Shown here: in pieces, positions 39,245 through 49,514 of the stretch
Layout: each line of letters begins with the position of its first letter
Numbering within the stretch: the stretch's first letter is position 1
Origin: Gemmatimonas sp.
Lineage (GTDB): Bacteria > Gemmatimonadota > Gemmatimonadetes > Gemmatimonadales > Gemmatimonadaceae
Direction: 5' to 3'
DNA: 64,000 nucleotides
NCBI RefSeq assembly: GCF_021298855.1
Contig: NZ_JAJTHI010000024.1
Span: 1 to 64,000, forward strand
Notes under the pieces: generated by a model
Told to the model about the DNA's origin: nothing
What the model saw: only the letters and a program-made list of their open reading frames with translations
Databases searched by the model: none
Position numbers and translations under genes: made by a program

Positions 39245-40354
39245 ATGCGCGCTGATGCCGTTCCCCCCGTTGACCGCCGCCCGGCACGCGTGGCGGCCCT
39301 GCGTGATGCGCTAGGGCGCGCCGACCTCGACGCGCTGCTGATCACGACGCTGCCGAATATCCGCTACCTCACGGGGTTTGCAGGCAGCAGCGCGTTGCTG
39401 CTGGTGGCTCCCCTGGAGTGCGTGCTCTTCACCGATTTCCGCTATGCGGCACAGGTGGAGGAGGAAGTCGGGGATGCCGCGTCCGTGCGCATCGAGTCCT
39501 CCAGCCTGTGGTCCGGGCTCTGGCCGGCGATCGCTGGCAGTGCGGGCGTCCAGCGCATCGGATTCGAATCGTCGAATCTCCTGCATCGGGACTTCGCCCG
39601 TCTGCTGGAGCAGGGAGCCCGCTGGCACTGGCGCCCCACGACCGACTTGGTCGAAGCGCAGCGGGCGGTCAAGGATCGCGACGAAGTGACGGCCATTGTG
39701 CGGGCCGTGGAGGTCGCGGAACGGGCGCTGGAGCGGACCCTCGAGGTGCTGCGTCCCGGATTGAGCGAGTCGGCCGTTGCCGGTATCCTCGAACAGCATC
39801 TCCGGAATCTCGGCAGCGAGGCGTTTCCCTTCCCATCAATCGTGGCCTCCGGACCGCGCTCGGCACTGCCGCACGCGCGGGCCGGCGATCGGGTACTCGA
39901 GACGGGCGACTTGGTGCTGCTCGATTTTGGCGCCGTGTGCGACGGCTACTGCTCGGACATCACCCGTACTGTGGTCCTTGGCCCGGCCACCAGCGCACAG
40001 CGTGCGCTGTATGCGGTGGTGCAGGAGGCAAATGCGCGCGCTTCGGGCGCGATTCGGGCTGGAATGTCCGGGATGGCTGCAGATGCGATCGCGAGAGACT
40101 ACATTGACGCCTGCGGACACGGTGAGGAGTTCGGGCACTCGCTGGGCCATGGCATCGGCCTCGACGTGCACGAAGCCCCGCGCCTGTCCAGGACCGCCGA
40201 CGCACCGCTGGCCGCCGGCATGGTGGTGACCATCGAACCGGGCATCTATGTGCCGGGGTGGGGCGGGGTGCGTATCGAAGACGACGTTGTGTTGACGGAG
40301 GATGGCAGGGAGGTTCTCACGAGCTTTCCGCGCCACCTCATCGAAATCGCCTGA
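39245..40354 (+). CDS. Xaa-Pro aminopeptidase-like M24 peptidase
   Basis: NIRYLTGFAGSSALLLV, LLDFGAVCDGYCSDITRTV, FGHSLGHGIGLDVHEAPRLS, VVTIEPGIYVPGWGGVRIEDDVVLTEDG. Confidence 0.94.
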   Translation: MRADAVPPVDRRPARVAALRDALGRADLDALLITTLPNIRYLTGFAGSSALLLVAPLECVLFTDFRYAAQVEEEVGDAASVRIESSSLWSGLWPAIAGSAGVQRIGFESSNLLHRDFARLLEQGARWHWRPTTDLVEAQRAVKDRDEVTAIVRAVEVAERALERTLEVLRPGLSESAVAGILEQHLRNLGSEAFPFPSIVASGPRSALPHARAGDRVLETGDLVLLDFGAVCDGYCSDITRTVVLGPATSAQRALYAVVQEANARASGAIRAGMSGMAADAIARDYIDACGHGEEFGHSLGHGIGLDVHEAPRLSRTADAPLAAGMVVTIEPGIYVPGWGGVRIEDDVVLTEDGREVLTSFPRHLIEIA

Positions 40355-40405
40355 TCGCTGTGCGGCGGCCCCGGGTCGCCGCGCATTCTCCAGCCTTTCC
40401 CGCTC

Positions 40406-40909
40406 ATGATCGACCTGCGCTACGTGAAGAAGCTGATCGAGATGCTCGACGGCTCCACCGTGGATTCCATCGAGATCTCTTCGGACAAGGGGATGAAGCT
40501 CCGCATCTCGAAGAGTCCGCAGCAGCGTGCCGCGGTAGCCATGGCGCCGGCGCTCCCGGCCCCGGTCGCCGTTGCGGCCCCCGCCGTGTTGCCTGCTGCG
40601 GCAGCGGCGCGTCCTACCGAGGAGGGGGGAACGGCGGTGCCGAAGGCCGAGGCACCGAAGTCCGCGGCCCTCGAGATCAAGTCGCCCATGGTGGGGACGT
40701 TCTACGCGGCGCCCGAGCCGGGTGCGAAGCCGTACGTATCGGTCGGCGATCGCATCAGCAAGGGGCAGATCGTCTGCATCATTGAAGCGATGAAGATCAT
40801 GAACGAGCTCGAGTCCGAATTCGACGGCGTCGTGCGTGAGATCGGTATCGCCGACACGCACGCCGTGGAGTACGGTCAGGTGCTCTTCCGCATCGATCCG
40901 ACCGGCTGA
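40406..40909 (+). CDS. accB: Acetyl-CoA carboxylase biotin carboxyl carrier protein
   Basis: IDLRYVKKLIEMLDGSTVDSIEI and biotinylation motif CIIEAMKIMNELESEFDG. Confidence 0.96.
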   Translation: MIDLRYVKKLIEMLDGSTVDSIEISSDKGMKLRISKSPQQRAAVAMAPALPAPVAVAAPAVLPAAAAARPTEEGGTAVPKAEAPKSAALEIKSPMVGTFYAAPEPGAKPYVSVGDRISKGQIVCIIEAMKIMNELESEFDGVVREIGIADTHAVEYGQVLFRIDPTG

Positions 40910-40920
40910 GACATGATGAC

Positions 40921-42099
40921 ATGACGATGGTCTCCGGCGCGGCACCCGCCACCGCCACCCGTGCGGCCCCGGCCCCCGGGCTCGACCTGAAGGCCGCACT
41001 GCAGCGCATGGTTCGGGAGGGCGCGTCCGACTTGCATCTCAAGGTCGGTCGACCGCCCACGCTGCGGTTGCACGGAGACCTCGTTGCCCTGGAAATGCCG
41101 CCCATGCGGCCCGAGGAGTTGCGGGCCCTGGCCGAGCATCTGCTGCCGCCGGCCCAACTGCGCGAGTTCGTGGAATTTCGCGAGAGCGACTTCGCCATCA
41201 ACGTGCCGGGGATCGGGCGCTTCCGGGTGAATGTGTATCAGCAGAAGGGCACGGTGGCGTTCGCCATGCGTGCCATCGCGCACGCCGCGTCGAGCGTTCG
41301 CGACCTCAACCTGCCGCCGGTGATCGAGCAGATCGCCATGCGCCCGCGAGGTCTGGTGCTCGTGACCGGCGTGACCGGGTCGGGCAAGAGCACCGCGCTC
41401 GCCGCCATGATCCAGTACATCAACGAGCGCCGCGGCGCCAACGTGATCACGATCGAGGACCCGATCGAGTTCGTGCATCGCGATGTGCGCTGCCACATCA
41501 ACCAGCGTGAAGTCGGCACCGATACGGCCTCCTTCTCGCAGGCGCTCCGACGGGTGTTGCGACAGGACCCCGACGTCATCATGATCGGGGAAATCCGCGA
41601 TCTGGAGACGCTCGAGGTGGCACTCAAGGCGGCCGGGACGGGCCATCTGGTGTTCTCCACGCTGCACACCACCGATGCGACGCTCACGATCAACCGGGTG
41701 CTCTCGTTCTACCCGCCGCACCAGCAGAATGAGGTGCGATTCGCGTTGGCGAATGCCCTGTCGGCGGTGGTGTCCCTCCGCCTCGTGCCGCGTGCCGACC
41801 AGCCCGGGCGCGTTCCAGCCTGCGAAATCCTCGTGAACACCGAGGCCGTGCGCGAGCAGATTCGCGACCTGTCGGCGACGCTCAATATCCCGGATCTGAT
41901 CAGGGAAGGCAGCGTCGCCTACGGCATGCAGAGCTTCGACCAGTCGCTCATGAACTGGTACTCGCGCGGAATCATTTCCTACGAAGACGCGCTCTTCAAT
42001 GCCACCAACCCCGCCGAGTTCGCGTTGCGGGTGCAGGGGGTCGATGGCGCCAGCGATACCTCCTTCTCGGGCTTCAAGCCGGGGAGCAACGCCGTCTGA
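40921..42099 (+). CDS. pilT: Twitching-motility ATPase PilT
   Basis: GVTGSGKSTALAAMIQYIN (Walker A), DPDVIMIGEIRDLETLEVALKAAGTGHLVFSTLHTTDA. Confidence 0.94.
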   Translation: MTMVSGAAPATATRAAPAPGLDLKAALQRMVREGASDLHLKVGRPPTLRLHGDLVALEMPPMRPEELRALAEHLLPPAQLREFVEFRESDFAINVPGIGRFRVNVYQQKGTVAFAMRAIAHAASSVRDLNLPPVIEQIAMRPRGLVLVTGVTGSGKSTALAAMIQYINERRGANVITIEDPIEFVHRDVRCHINQREVGTDTASFSQALRRVLRQDPDVIMIGEIRDLETLEVALKAAGTGHLVFSTLHTTDATLTINRVLSFYPPHQQNEVRFALANALSAVVSLRLVPRADQPGRVPACEILVNTEAVREQIRDLSATLNIPDLIREGSVAYGMQSFDQSLMNWYSRGIISYEDALFNATNPAEFALRVQGVDGASDTSFSGFKPGSNAV

Positions 42100-42169
42100 G
42101 CGGCCTGGAACCCCCCCGAAGGTGCTGTACAGGGCTGGCGGCGGGGACGTGACCTCGCCACCATAGGGG

Positions 42170-43528
42170 ATGTTCAAAAAGGTCCTGATCGCCAATCGCG
42201 GGGAAATCGCCCTCCGCGTCATCCGTGCGTGCCGTGAACTCGACATCCAGACGGTCGCCGTCTATTCGGAGGCTGACCGCGAATCGCTGCACGTGCGCTT
42301 TGCCGATGACGACGTGTGCATCGGTCCGCCGCCGGGGCGTGATTCGTACCTCAAGATCCCGCGCCTCATTGCCGCCGCGGAAATCACCGGCGCGGACGCC
42401 ATTCATCCGGGGTATGGTTTCCTCGCCGAGAACGCCGAATTCGCGGAGACCTGCCGGGCCTCCGGCATCACGTTCATCGGTCCTACGCCGGACCAGATCC
42501 GTGTCATGGGCGACAAGGCCTCGGCGCGGCGCGCGATGCAGGAGGTCGGGGTGCCGATCGTCCCCGGTACGCCGGGACCGGTGGAGGATCCGGAGGAAGC
42601 GCTGGAGTTCGCGCGACAGATCGGCTTCCCCGTCATCATCAAGGCGGCGGCCGGCGGTGGGGGCAAGGGCATGCGCGTCGCTCGCGATCCCGATGACTTT
42701 CTCCGCTCGTTTCAGCTCGCCCGCTCCGAGGCGCTGTCGGCGTTCGGCAACGGGGACGTATACGTCGAGAAGTTCCTGGAGCGTCCGCGCCATGTGGAGT
42801 TCCAGGTGCTGGGCGATACGCACGGCAATGTCATTCACCTTGGAGAGCGGGATTGCTCGGTGCAGCGCCGGCACCAGAAGCTCATCGAGGAAGCGCCCTG
42901 CCCGGTGATGACGCCGGAGTTGCGCGAGCGCATGGGCGAGGCCGCGACCCGCGGAGCAAAGGCCATCAACTACGTGGGAGCCGGCACCATCGAGATGCTG
43001 CTCGACGAGGATGGCTCGTTCTACTTCATGGAGATGAACACGCGCATCCAGGTGGAGCATCCGGTGACGGAGCAACTCACCGGCGTCGATCTCGTGAAGG
43101 AACAGATTCGCGTGGCCGCCGGGCTTCCCCTGTCCGTGACGGAGCTGCCCCCGTTCCGCGGCCATGTGATCGAGTGCCGCGTGAACGCTGAAGATCCCTC
43201 GCGCAACTTCCAGCCATCGCCAGGGAAGCTGGAGGTGTTTCATCAGCCCGGTGGCCCGGGCGTTCGCATCGATACGCACGCGTATGCCGGCTACACCGTG
43301 CCGCCGTTCTACGACTCGATGATCGCCAAGCTCATCGTTCAGGGGGCGACTCGCGAGGAGGCGCTCAAGCGCATGCAGATCGCGCTCGAAAGCTTCGTGG
43401 TGGAAGGCGTGAAGACCACCATGCCATTCCTGGCCCGCGTGATGCAGCACCCCGACTTCCAGGCGGGGAAGGTGCACACCAAGTGGTTGGAGTTCGAGGG
43501 GGCCGACCTGCTCAAGGAGCCGGGCTGA
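42170..43528 (+). CDS. accC: Acetyl-CoA carboxylase biotin carboxylase subunit
   Basis: [72 protein letters not shown]. Confidence 0.97.
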   Translation: MFKKVLIANRGEIALRVIRACRELDIQTVAVYSEADRESLHVRFADDDVCIGPPPGRDSYLKIPRLIAAAEITGADAIHPGYGFLAENAEFAETCRASGITFIGPTPDQIRVMGDKASARRAMQEVGVPIVPGTPGPVEDPEEALEFARQIGFPVIIKAAAGGGGKGMRVARDPDDFLRSFQLARSEALSAFGNGDVYVEKFLERPRHVEFQVLGDTHGNVIHLGERDCSVQRRHQKLIEEAPCPVMTPELRERMGEAATRGAKAINYVGAGTIEMLLDEDGSFYFMEMNTRIQVEHPVTEQLTGVDLVKEQIRVAAGLPLSVTELPPFRGHVIECRVNAEDPSRNFQPSPGKLEVFHQPGGPGVRIDTHAYAGYTVPPFYDSMIAKLIVQGATREEALKRMQIALESFVVEGVKTTMPFLARVMQHPDFQAGKVHTKWLEFEGADLLKEPG

Positions 43529-43879
43529 GTGCGCATTGACGTGCTGCTCGGCGAGGCGCCGGTCACCTCCGCCGATGTGGCCGATCGCGTGGTCGCGGTC
43601 ATCGACGTCCTGCGTGCGGCCACGACGGTCGCCACCGCGCTGCCCGACGGCCGTGGCAACGGGGATCGCGGTGACGGGGCGCGGGTGGCTGAACTCGTTG
43701 GGCGTCCCGTCGGGGGAGGCATCGCCAAGGGGGCTCATGAAGCGGTGCGTGCGCGCACGCTCATCGGCGCCGGTTTCGAGCCGGATGGACAGGCGGGCCT
43801 CACCCTCGAACACTTCGAGCGGGTCGGGCGGTATCATGACCGGCACCTGCAACTCGACGCGATGATCGCGCCGCGCTGA
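43529..43879 (+). pseudogene. Shortened 2-phosphosulfolactate phosphatase (ComB)-like ORF
   Basis: N-terminus MRIDVLLGEAPVTSADVADRVVAVIDVLRAATTVATALPDG resembles ComB; ORF only 116 aa versus a typical family length of about 230-250 aa. Confidence 0.5.
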
Positions 43880-43911
43880 CGCGCGGGCATCGGCGCACCA
43901 CCGGAGAATCG

Positions 43912-46251
43912 ATGGAACGACACCCTTTGCGGCGGGAACTTGGGGCGATCGGCCTCAGCCTGCTGGCGGTGTTCCTGGTGGGCGCTCTCGTCTTTCAGCG
44001 CAGTACCACCGCCGTTTGCTGGGACGCCGCCGGCCCCTTCGGCCCTGTCGGTACGGTCGCGCGCTGCACACTGGTGGCAGCCGTGGGCGTGCCGGGGATG
44101 GTACTCATTGCGCTCGGATGCCTCGTGGTGGCACTGGCCATGTTCGGGCGCATCAGGCGTGCCGACGACGCGAGTGACTGGACGGTCCTGTTCGCCGGAA
44201 CGGTGACCCTGGTCCCCGTGGCCATCGGGCTGGCGCAGGGCGGCGATCCGCTGAGCAACGAGGCCGCGGGTCTCTGGGGAACCTTTGCCGCACACTACCT
44301 CCGCAAGGGGCTGGGAGCCGCCGGTGCGTGGATCGCCTTCCTGCTCGCCACCAGTGCGCTCACGGTGGCCACGTTGCGATGGAATCCCATTCGACTGCTC
44401 ATTGGCCCGGCCGTGCCACGTGATGCGAGTTCGTCGCCCTCGGCAGTGAGGTATGCGCCAACGCTTGCCGAGCAGCTGGCGCCGGACCCGGAGGAGATGC
44501 CCGCCATTGACCCGGCGCTGGCGCGGGACGTGCTGTCGGCTACCCCGTCCCGGACAAAGAAGGGGGAAGGGGCCGCCGAGGCGTCGTTTGCCCCGCCGCC
44601 GGTCGAGGGGAAGGAGCGGCGGGGCCGGAAGGGGAAGGAAGCGCGGGACGAGATCGTCGAGGCGGCGCTGGAGCAGGGGGCAGAGCCGGCGCTCTTCAGC
44701 GAGGATCTTCCCGGAACCGATCTGCTGTCACCACCGCCACCGCGCAACGTCGATCTCGGTCGACGCGAACTGGATCTGGCGGGCGAGAAGCTCATGAACA
44801 CCCTGCGCACGTTCAAGGTGGACGGCGAGTTGGTGGGGCGCACGACGGGGCCCACGGTCACGCAGTTCGAGATCGAGCCGGCCGCCGGCATCAAGGTCCG
44901 GCAGATCGCTGCTCTCGCCGATGATCTGGCGCTGGCCATGCGTGCCCCCAGCATTCGCATCGTGGCCCCGATCCCGGGGCGCGGCGCGGTCGGGGTGGAG
45001 GTGCCCAACCCGTCGCCGGAAATGGTGGTGCTGCGCGAAGTGCTGGAAGCACCGGAGTTCCGCTCGGCGCGAGCGGCACTGCCCATCGCCCTGGGCAAGG
45101 ACCTCGAGGGCCGCCCCGTGCTTGCCGACCTGGCCAAGATGCCCCACCTGCTCATTGCCGGCGCCACCGGTTCGGGTAAGTCGGTGTGCGTGAACACGAT
45201 CATCACGAGCCTCGTCTACCGGCATACCCCGCGCACGCTGCGCTTCCTGATGGTCGATCCCAAGATGGTCGAACTCAGCGTCTACAACGCCTTGCCGCAT
45301 CTCCGGCACAAGGTCATCACCGACAACCGGGATGCCGCGGCCGTGCTCAAGTGGGCGGTCATGGAGATGCAGGATCGCTATCGCCTGCTGGAGGCCAACG
45401 CGTGCCGCAATCTCCAGGAGTTCAACAAGCGTGTCACGCAGCACGCAGCCGGCGAAGGGCCACCGGTACTCAAGCCGCGCAGTCCGGAAGTGGCGTTCGA
45501 GGACCGTACCTACGGCGGTGGCATCCTGCCGTACATCGTGGTGGTCATCGATGAAATGGCGGATCTCATGATGACCGTGCAGGGTGAGGTCGAGACACCG
45601 ATCGCCATGCTGGCGCAGAAGGCGCGCGCCATCGGTATCCATCTCATCCTGGCCACCCAGCGTCCGAGCGTGAACGTCATCACGGGACTGATCAAGGCGA
45701 ATTTCCCCTGCCGGATTGCCTTCCGGGTGGCCTCGCAGGTGGATAGTCGCACCATCATCGATGGGGCGGGCGCCGAGTCGTTGCTGGGAAACGGCGATAT
45801 GCTGTTCATTCCGCCGGGCAAGTCCGAGGCCTCACGCCTGCAGGGAGCCTACCTGTCGAGCGAGGACACGGAAAGGCTGCTGCGGTGGTACGATGACGCG
45901 CGGCTGCGAATGGAGGCCGATGCGTCGGGGGGCGTGCCAGCGGAGCCCGACATCCTCGAAGCCGTACGGGCACAGGAAGCCAAGGCGGCGGGAGAAGGGG
46001 AGGACGATGACGGGGGGGGCTCGAACGAGCGAGACGCCCGATTCCGCGAGGCGGCGGAAGTGGTGATTCAGCATCGGCAGGGGTCCACGTCGCTGTTGCA
46101 GCGCCGGCTGAAGATCGGGTATGGCCGCGCGGCCCGCATCATCGACCAACTGGAAGCGGCTGGCGTGCTGGCCCCGTCGGAAGGTGCGGCGCGCCCGCGG
46201 GACGTGTTGGTGGGGCCGCAGGACCTCGACCGGATCTGTGGCGAGGGGTAG
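43912..46251 (+). CDS. ftsK: DNA translocase FtsK/SpoIIIE
   Basis: N-terminal TM segments, LLIAGATGSGKSVCVN, GIHLILATQRPSVNVITGLIKANFPCRIAFRVASQVDSRTIID, C-terminal gamma domain (STSLLQRRLKIGYGRAARIIDQLE). Confidence 0.96.
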   Translation: MERHPLRRELGAIGLSLLAVFLVGALVFQRSTTAVCWDAAGPFGPVGTVARCTLVAAVGVPGMVLIALGCLVVALAMFGRIRRADDASDWTVLFAGTVTLVPVAIGLAQGGDPLSNEAAGLWGTFAAHYLRKGLGAAGAWIAFLLATSALTVATLRWNPIRLLIGPAVPRDASSSPSAVRYAPTLAEQLAPDPEEMPAIDPALARDVLSATPSRTKKGEGAAEASFAPPPVEGKERRGRKGKEARDEIVEAALEQGAEPALFSEDLPGTDLLSPPPPRNVDLGRRELDLAGEKLMNTLRTFKVDGELVGRTTGPTVTQFEIEPAAGIKVRQIAALADDLALAMRAPSIRIVAPIPGRGAVGVEVPNPSPEMVVLREVLEAPEFRSARAALPIALGKDLEGRPVLADLAKMPHLLIAGATGSGKSVCVNTIITSLVYRHTPRTLRFLMVDPKMVELSVYNALPHLRHKVITDNRDAAAVLKWAVMEMQDRYRLLEANACRNLQEFNKRVTQHAAGEGPPVLKPRSPEVAFEDRTYGGGILPYIVVVIDEMADLMMTVQGEVETPIAMLAQKARAIGIHLILATQRPSVNVITGLIKANFPCRIAFRVASQVDSRTIIDGAGAESLLGNGDMLFIPPGKSEASRLQGAYLSSEDTERLLRWYDDARLRMEADASGGVPAEPDILEAVRAQEAKAAGEGEDDDGGGSNERDARFREAAEVVIQHRQGSTSLLQRRLKIGYGRAARIIDQLEAAGVLAPSEGAARPRDVLVGPQDLDRICGEG

Positions 46252-46280
46252 CGAAGGCCGCTAAATCGCCCCGCCGAGTA

Positions 46281-46310
46281 TTGACGCAGCATGGTGCCTC
46301 ACTCAACATA
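46281..46310 (+). promoter_or_regulatory. Possible sigma-70-type promoter upstream of TonB-dependent receptor
   Basis: ttgacg - 18 bp - aacata. Confidence 0.35.
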
Positions 46311-46421
46311 GGGACATTCCGTTTGTCCCTCGGCGCGTTCCACCCCGGACTCCCTCCCTTGCGCGTGATCCTACGCGCCCGCGCCGCCCCTCGTTGTCTT
46401 TCCTCCCTTACGAGGTACGAG

Positions 46422-49364
46422 ATGTTCAAGCTGCTCCGACGTGGTCTGGCTGCGGCGGCACTGTCCGTAGCGGCCGCGGCCGTCGCGACCGCCCCCCTGG
46501 CAGCCCAAGGCGGTTCCATTTCCGGAAAAATCACCGACGCTTCCACCGGGCGGCCCATCGAGAACGTCGGCATCAGTGCCGAACTGGCCGCCGGCCAGCG
46601 CTATGGAGCCGTTTCCGGCGCCGATGGCAGCTATCGGATCAACAACCTGCCCAACGGTACCTACACGGTGTCGGCGCGCCTCATCGGGTACGAGCGCAAG
46701 TCCGTCACCAACGTCCGCCCCGGCCAGACCGTGGATTTCGCGTTGGCGCAGGCCACGACGACACTGTCGCAGACGGTGGTGACCGCCAGCCGTTCGCGTC
46801 CCGAGAAGGCCCTCGATGCGCCGGCGCAGATTTCGGTGATCTCGAGCGAGCGCATCGAGGAACGGCCGGCGGTTACGGTCGCCGATCACCTCATGGCGCA
46901 GCCCGGTGTGAACATCAACAAGGGTGGCATAGCGCAGGCCAACATCGTGTCGCGCGGTTTCAACAACGCCTTCAGCGGTTCGATGCTGATGCTGCAGGAC
47001 TACCGCTTCGCCGGCGTCCCGTCGCTGCGCGTGAACGTGCCGTTCCTCTTCACGGGGACGAACGAGGACATCGACCGCATGGAGGTGCTGCTCGGCCCCG
47101 CGTCGGCGCTGTATGGCCCCAACAGCGGCAACGGTGTGCTTCACGTGATCACCAAGTCGCCCTTTGCCTCGCAGGGGACCACGGTGAGCCTCGACGGCGG
47201 CGAGCGCTCGGTGCTCCGGGCCGGCCTGCGTCATGCCAGCAAGCTGAATGACAAGATGGCGTTCAAGCTGTCCGGCGAGTACATGCGCGGCAACGATTGG
47301 GAATACAACGACCGGTCCGAACCCACCGTCTTCCCGACGACCGGGGTTCCTGCCAGTCGGGCCGGCCGGCCGAACGCCCGCGACTTCAGCCTCGAGAAGA
47401 CCAGCGGTGAAGCCCGTCTGGACGTGCGGCCAGCGGATGGCGTCGAGGCCATTACCACGGTGGGCTACACCAGGGTCGGCAGCGCCATCGAAATGACCGG
47501 CGCCAACGGGTCCTCGCAGATCCGCAACTGGACGTATCTCAGCGCCCAACAGCGATTCAGCTGGAACCGGCTGTTCCTGCAGGCGTTCCTGAACTCCAGC
47601 AATGCGGGCAACGAGTCCGCGGCCGACGATCGCGGCACCTTCCTGCTCCGTTCGGGACAGCCCATCGTGGACCAGTCGCGCGTGATGGCGGCCCAGCTCC
47701 AGCATGGATTCGACGTCGGCAAGAAGCAGACGTTCACCTACGGCCTCGATTACATCTACACCAATCCGCGCACGGCGAACACGATCAACGGGCGCAACGA
47801 AGATGTGGACAACGTCACCGAGTACGGGGCCTACATCCAGTCGTCCACCAAGCCGATCAAGCAGGTCGAACTGCTGCTGGCCGCGCGCGGGGACGGCAAC
47901 AACGTCATCGAGGGGCAGTTCTTCTCGCCGCGGGCAGCGCTCATCATCAAGCCCACCGAGTCGCAGAACATCCGCTTCACGTACAACCGGGCGTTCCAGA
48001 CTCCGGCGAACTTCGCGTTCTTCCTCGATCTCGTGCAGGCCCGGAACATCGGTGGCTCTGGCTATGACGTGATCGCCCGCGGGAACCCGCCCAAGGAAGG
48101 GTGGCAGTTCAACCGCAGTTGCGGTTCGGCGAGCGCCTACAGCGGCTTCTGCATGAGGTCGGCTTTCGCCAACCAGGGGAACTTCGTCGGTGCATCGGCT
48201 GCGGCGGCGTTCCCGGGAGCGGTGCAAGCACTCAGCGCTCGCCTCGTCCCCGGCATCGCCCAGGCGCTGTCGGCCAATTTCCCTGCGGCCGTCGCACAGC
48301 AGCTGGCCGCTGGGGCCGTGCAGTTTCTCGGCACCCGGACACCCAGCAACGCCGACCTCGCGACCCGAGTGTCGTACCTGACCAGTGCCACGATCCCGGT
48401 CGATCCCGCCAGGTTGACGGACATTGCCCCCTTGGCCGCGGCCTTCAACAACACGTTCGAGGTGGGCTACAAGGCAATCATCAAGGACCGGGTCCGCCTC
48501 GACGCCACGTTCTGGTCGCAGGAGCGCGGCGACATCGGCACCCCCCCTTCCTTGGCGACGCCGAATGTCTTCTTTGGCAACCCGCAACAGCTGGGCGGCT
48601 ACCTCGGCCAGCAGTTGGGCGCCTACTTCGCCCAGGCGCTCGCCGGCGTCGTCCCGGCAGCGCAGATTCCCGCGACGGCGGCGGCGTTGGCTTCGGGCGT
48701 GGCCTCCGCGCTCACGCCGAGCGTGGCGGCGGTGCCTCTGGGGGTCGTCACCTTCGCGAACGGCAACAGTGCCCCGAACGCCGTGTACGCCACCTATCTG
48801 CCCGCCGCCAGCGGCCGGTCCAGCGTCTGGGTGAACGGGCTGGATATGGCGGCTGATGTCGTGGCCTCCGATCTCCTGACCTTCGACTTCATGTACAGCT
48901 GGCAGAGCAGGACCATTTTCGACGGCATCAACGGGGGGAACAGCCTGCCGTTGATGTCCAACTCGCCAGGCTCGCGCGGCTCGATCGGTGCCCGCTACAA
49001 CAACACGTCGAACGGCCTCGGGCTCGAACTCCGGACCCGTTACATGGAGTCCTACCAGGTCAACTCGGGCGTGTACGCGACCGGGTTTGCCTTTCCGATT
49101 GCCGCCGGTCAAACCGGGGCGACCCCGTCGGCCTCCGGTGGACCCGGACGGTGCTCGCCTGCTCCGGCCGGGACCTTCTGCTACGAGAACGTACCGGAGG
49201 CGTTCATGGTCGATGCCCAGCTCACCAAGCGATTCACCCTCGGGGACCAGAAGCTGATGTGGTCGCTCAGCGGGCAGAACGTCTTCAACAACCGCTTGCG
49301 CACGTTCCCGGGCGCGCCGGACATCGGTCGCATGCTCATGACGCGCATCCAGTACACCTTCTGA
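46422..49364 (+). CDS. TonB-dependent receptor with N-terminal carboxypeptidase-regulatory-like domain
   Basis: Signal peptide, GSISGKITDASTGRPIENVGISAELAAGQRYGAVSGADGSYRINNLPNGTYTVSARLIGYERK, plug domain, C-terminal barrel ending MTRIQYTF. Confidence 0.92.
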   Translation: MFKLLRRGLAAAALSVAAAAVATAPLAAQGGSISGKITDASTGRPIENVGISAELAAGQRYGAVSGADGSYRINNLPNGTYTVSARLIGYERKSVTNVRPGQTVDFALAQATTTLSQTVVTASRSRPEKALDAPAQISVISSERIEERPAVTVADHLMAQPGVNINKGGIAQANIVSRGFNNAFSGSMLMLQDYRFAGVPSLRVNVPFLFTGTNEDIDRMEVLLGPASALYGPNSGNGVLHVITKSPFASQGTTVSLDGGERSVLRAGLRHASKLNDKMAFKLSGEYMRGNDWEYNDRSEPTVFPTTGVPASRAGRPNARDFSLEKTSGEARLDVRPADGVEAITTVGYTRVGSAIEMTGANGSSQIRNWTYLSAQQRFSWNRLFLQAFLNSSNAGNESAADDRGTFLLRSGQPIVDQSRVMAAQLQHGFDVGKKQTFTYGLDYIYTNPRTANTINGRNEDVDNVTEYGAYIQSSTKPIKQVELLLAARGDGNNVIEGQFFSPRAALIIKPTESQNIRFTYNRAFQTPANFAFFLDLVQARNIGGSGYDVIARGNPPKEGWQFNRSCGSASAYSGFCMRSAFANQGNFVGASAAAAFPGAVQALSARLVPGIAQALSANFPAAVAQQLAAGAVQFLGTRTPSNADLATRVSYLTSATIPVDPARLTDIAPLAAAFNNTFEVGYKAIIKDRVRLDATFWSQERGDIGTPPSLATPNVFFGNPQQLGGYLGQQLGAYFAQALAGVVPAAQIPATAAALASGVASALTPSVAAVPLGVVTFANGNSAPNAVYATYLPAASGRSSVWVNGLDMAADVVASDLLTFDFMYSWQSRTIFDGINGGNSLPLMSNSPGSRGSIGARYNNTSNGLGLELRTRYMESYQVNSGVYATGFAFPIAAGQTGATPSASGGPGRCSPAPAGTFCYENVPEAFMVDAQLTKRFTLGDQKLMWSLSGQNVFNNRLRTFPGAPDIGRMLMTRIQYTF

Positions 49365-49436
49365 TCCGGGCCCGTTGAGCCCGGAGCAGTGGGGGACGGG
49401 GTACGCGTCCCCTCACATCGCATCGGTGTGAGTTGC

Positions 49437-49468
49437 GACGGGGCGGGCCCAGGTGGGTCCGCCCCGTC
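49437..49468 (+). terminator. Hairpin downstream of TonB-dependent receptor
   Basis: 14-bp stem gacggggcgggccc / gggtccgccccgtc, 4-nt loop. Preceded by a second small hairpin (ggggacg...cgtcccc). Confidence 0.6.
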
Positions 49469-49514
49469 TGCGTCGTGGTGTGCCGTCGTGGACGCGCACG
49501 CATTAACGTACGGC

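Noticed and set aside
46371-49112. 913-aa minus-strand ORF opposite the TonB receptor
   Set aside because: Shadow ORF; low-complexity composition, no domain, and + strand is clearly coding.
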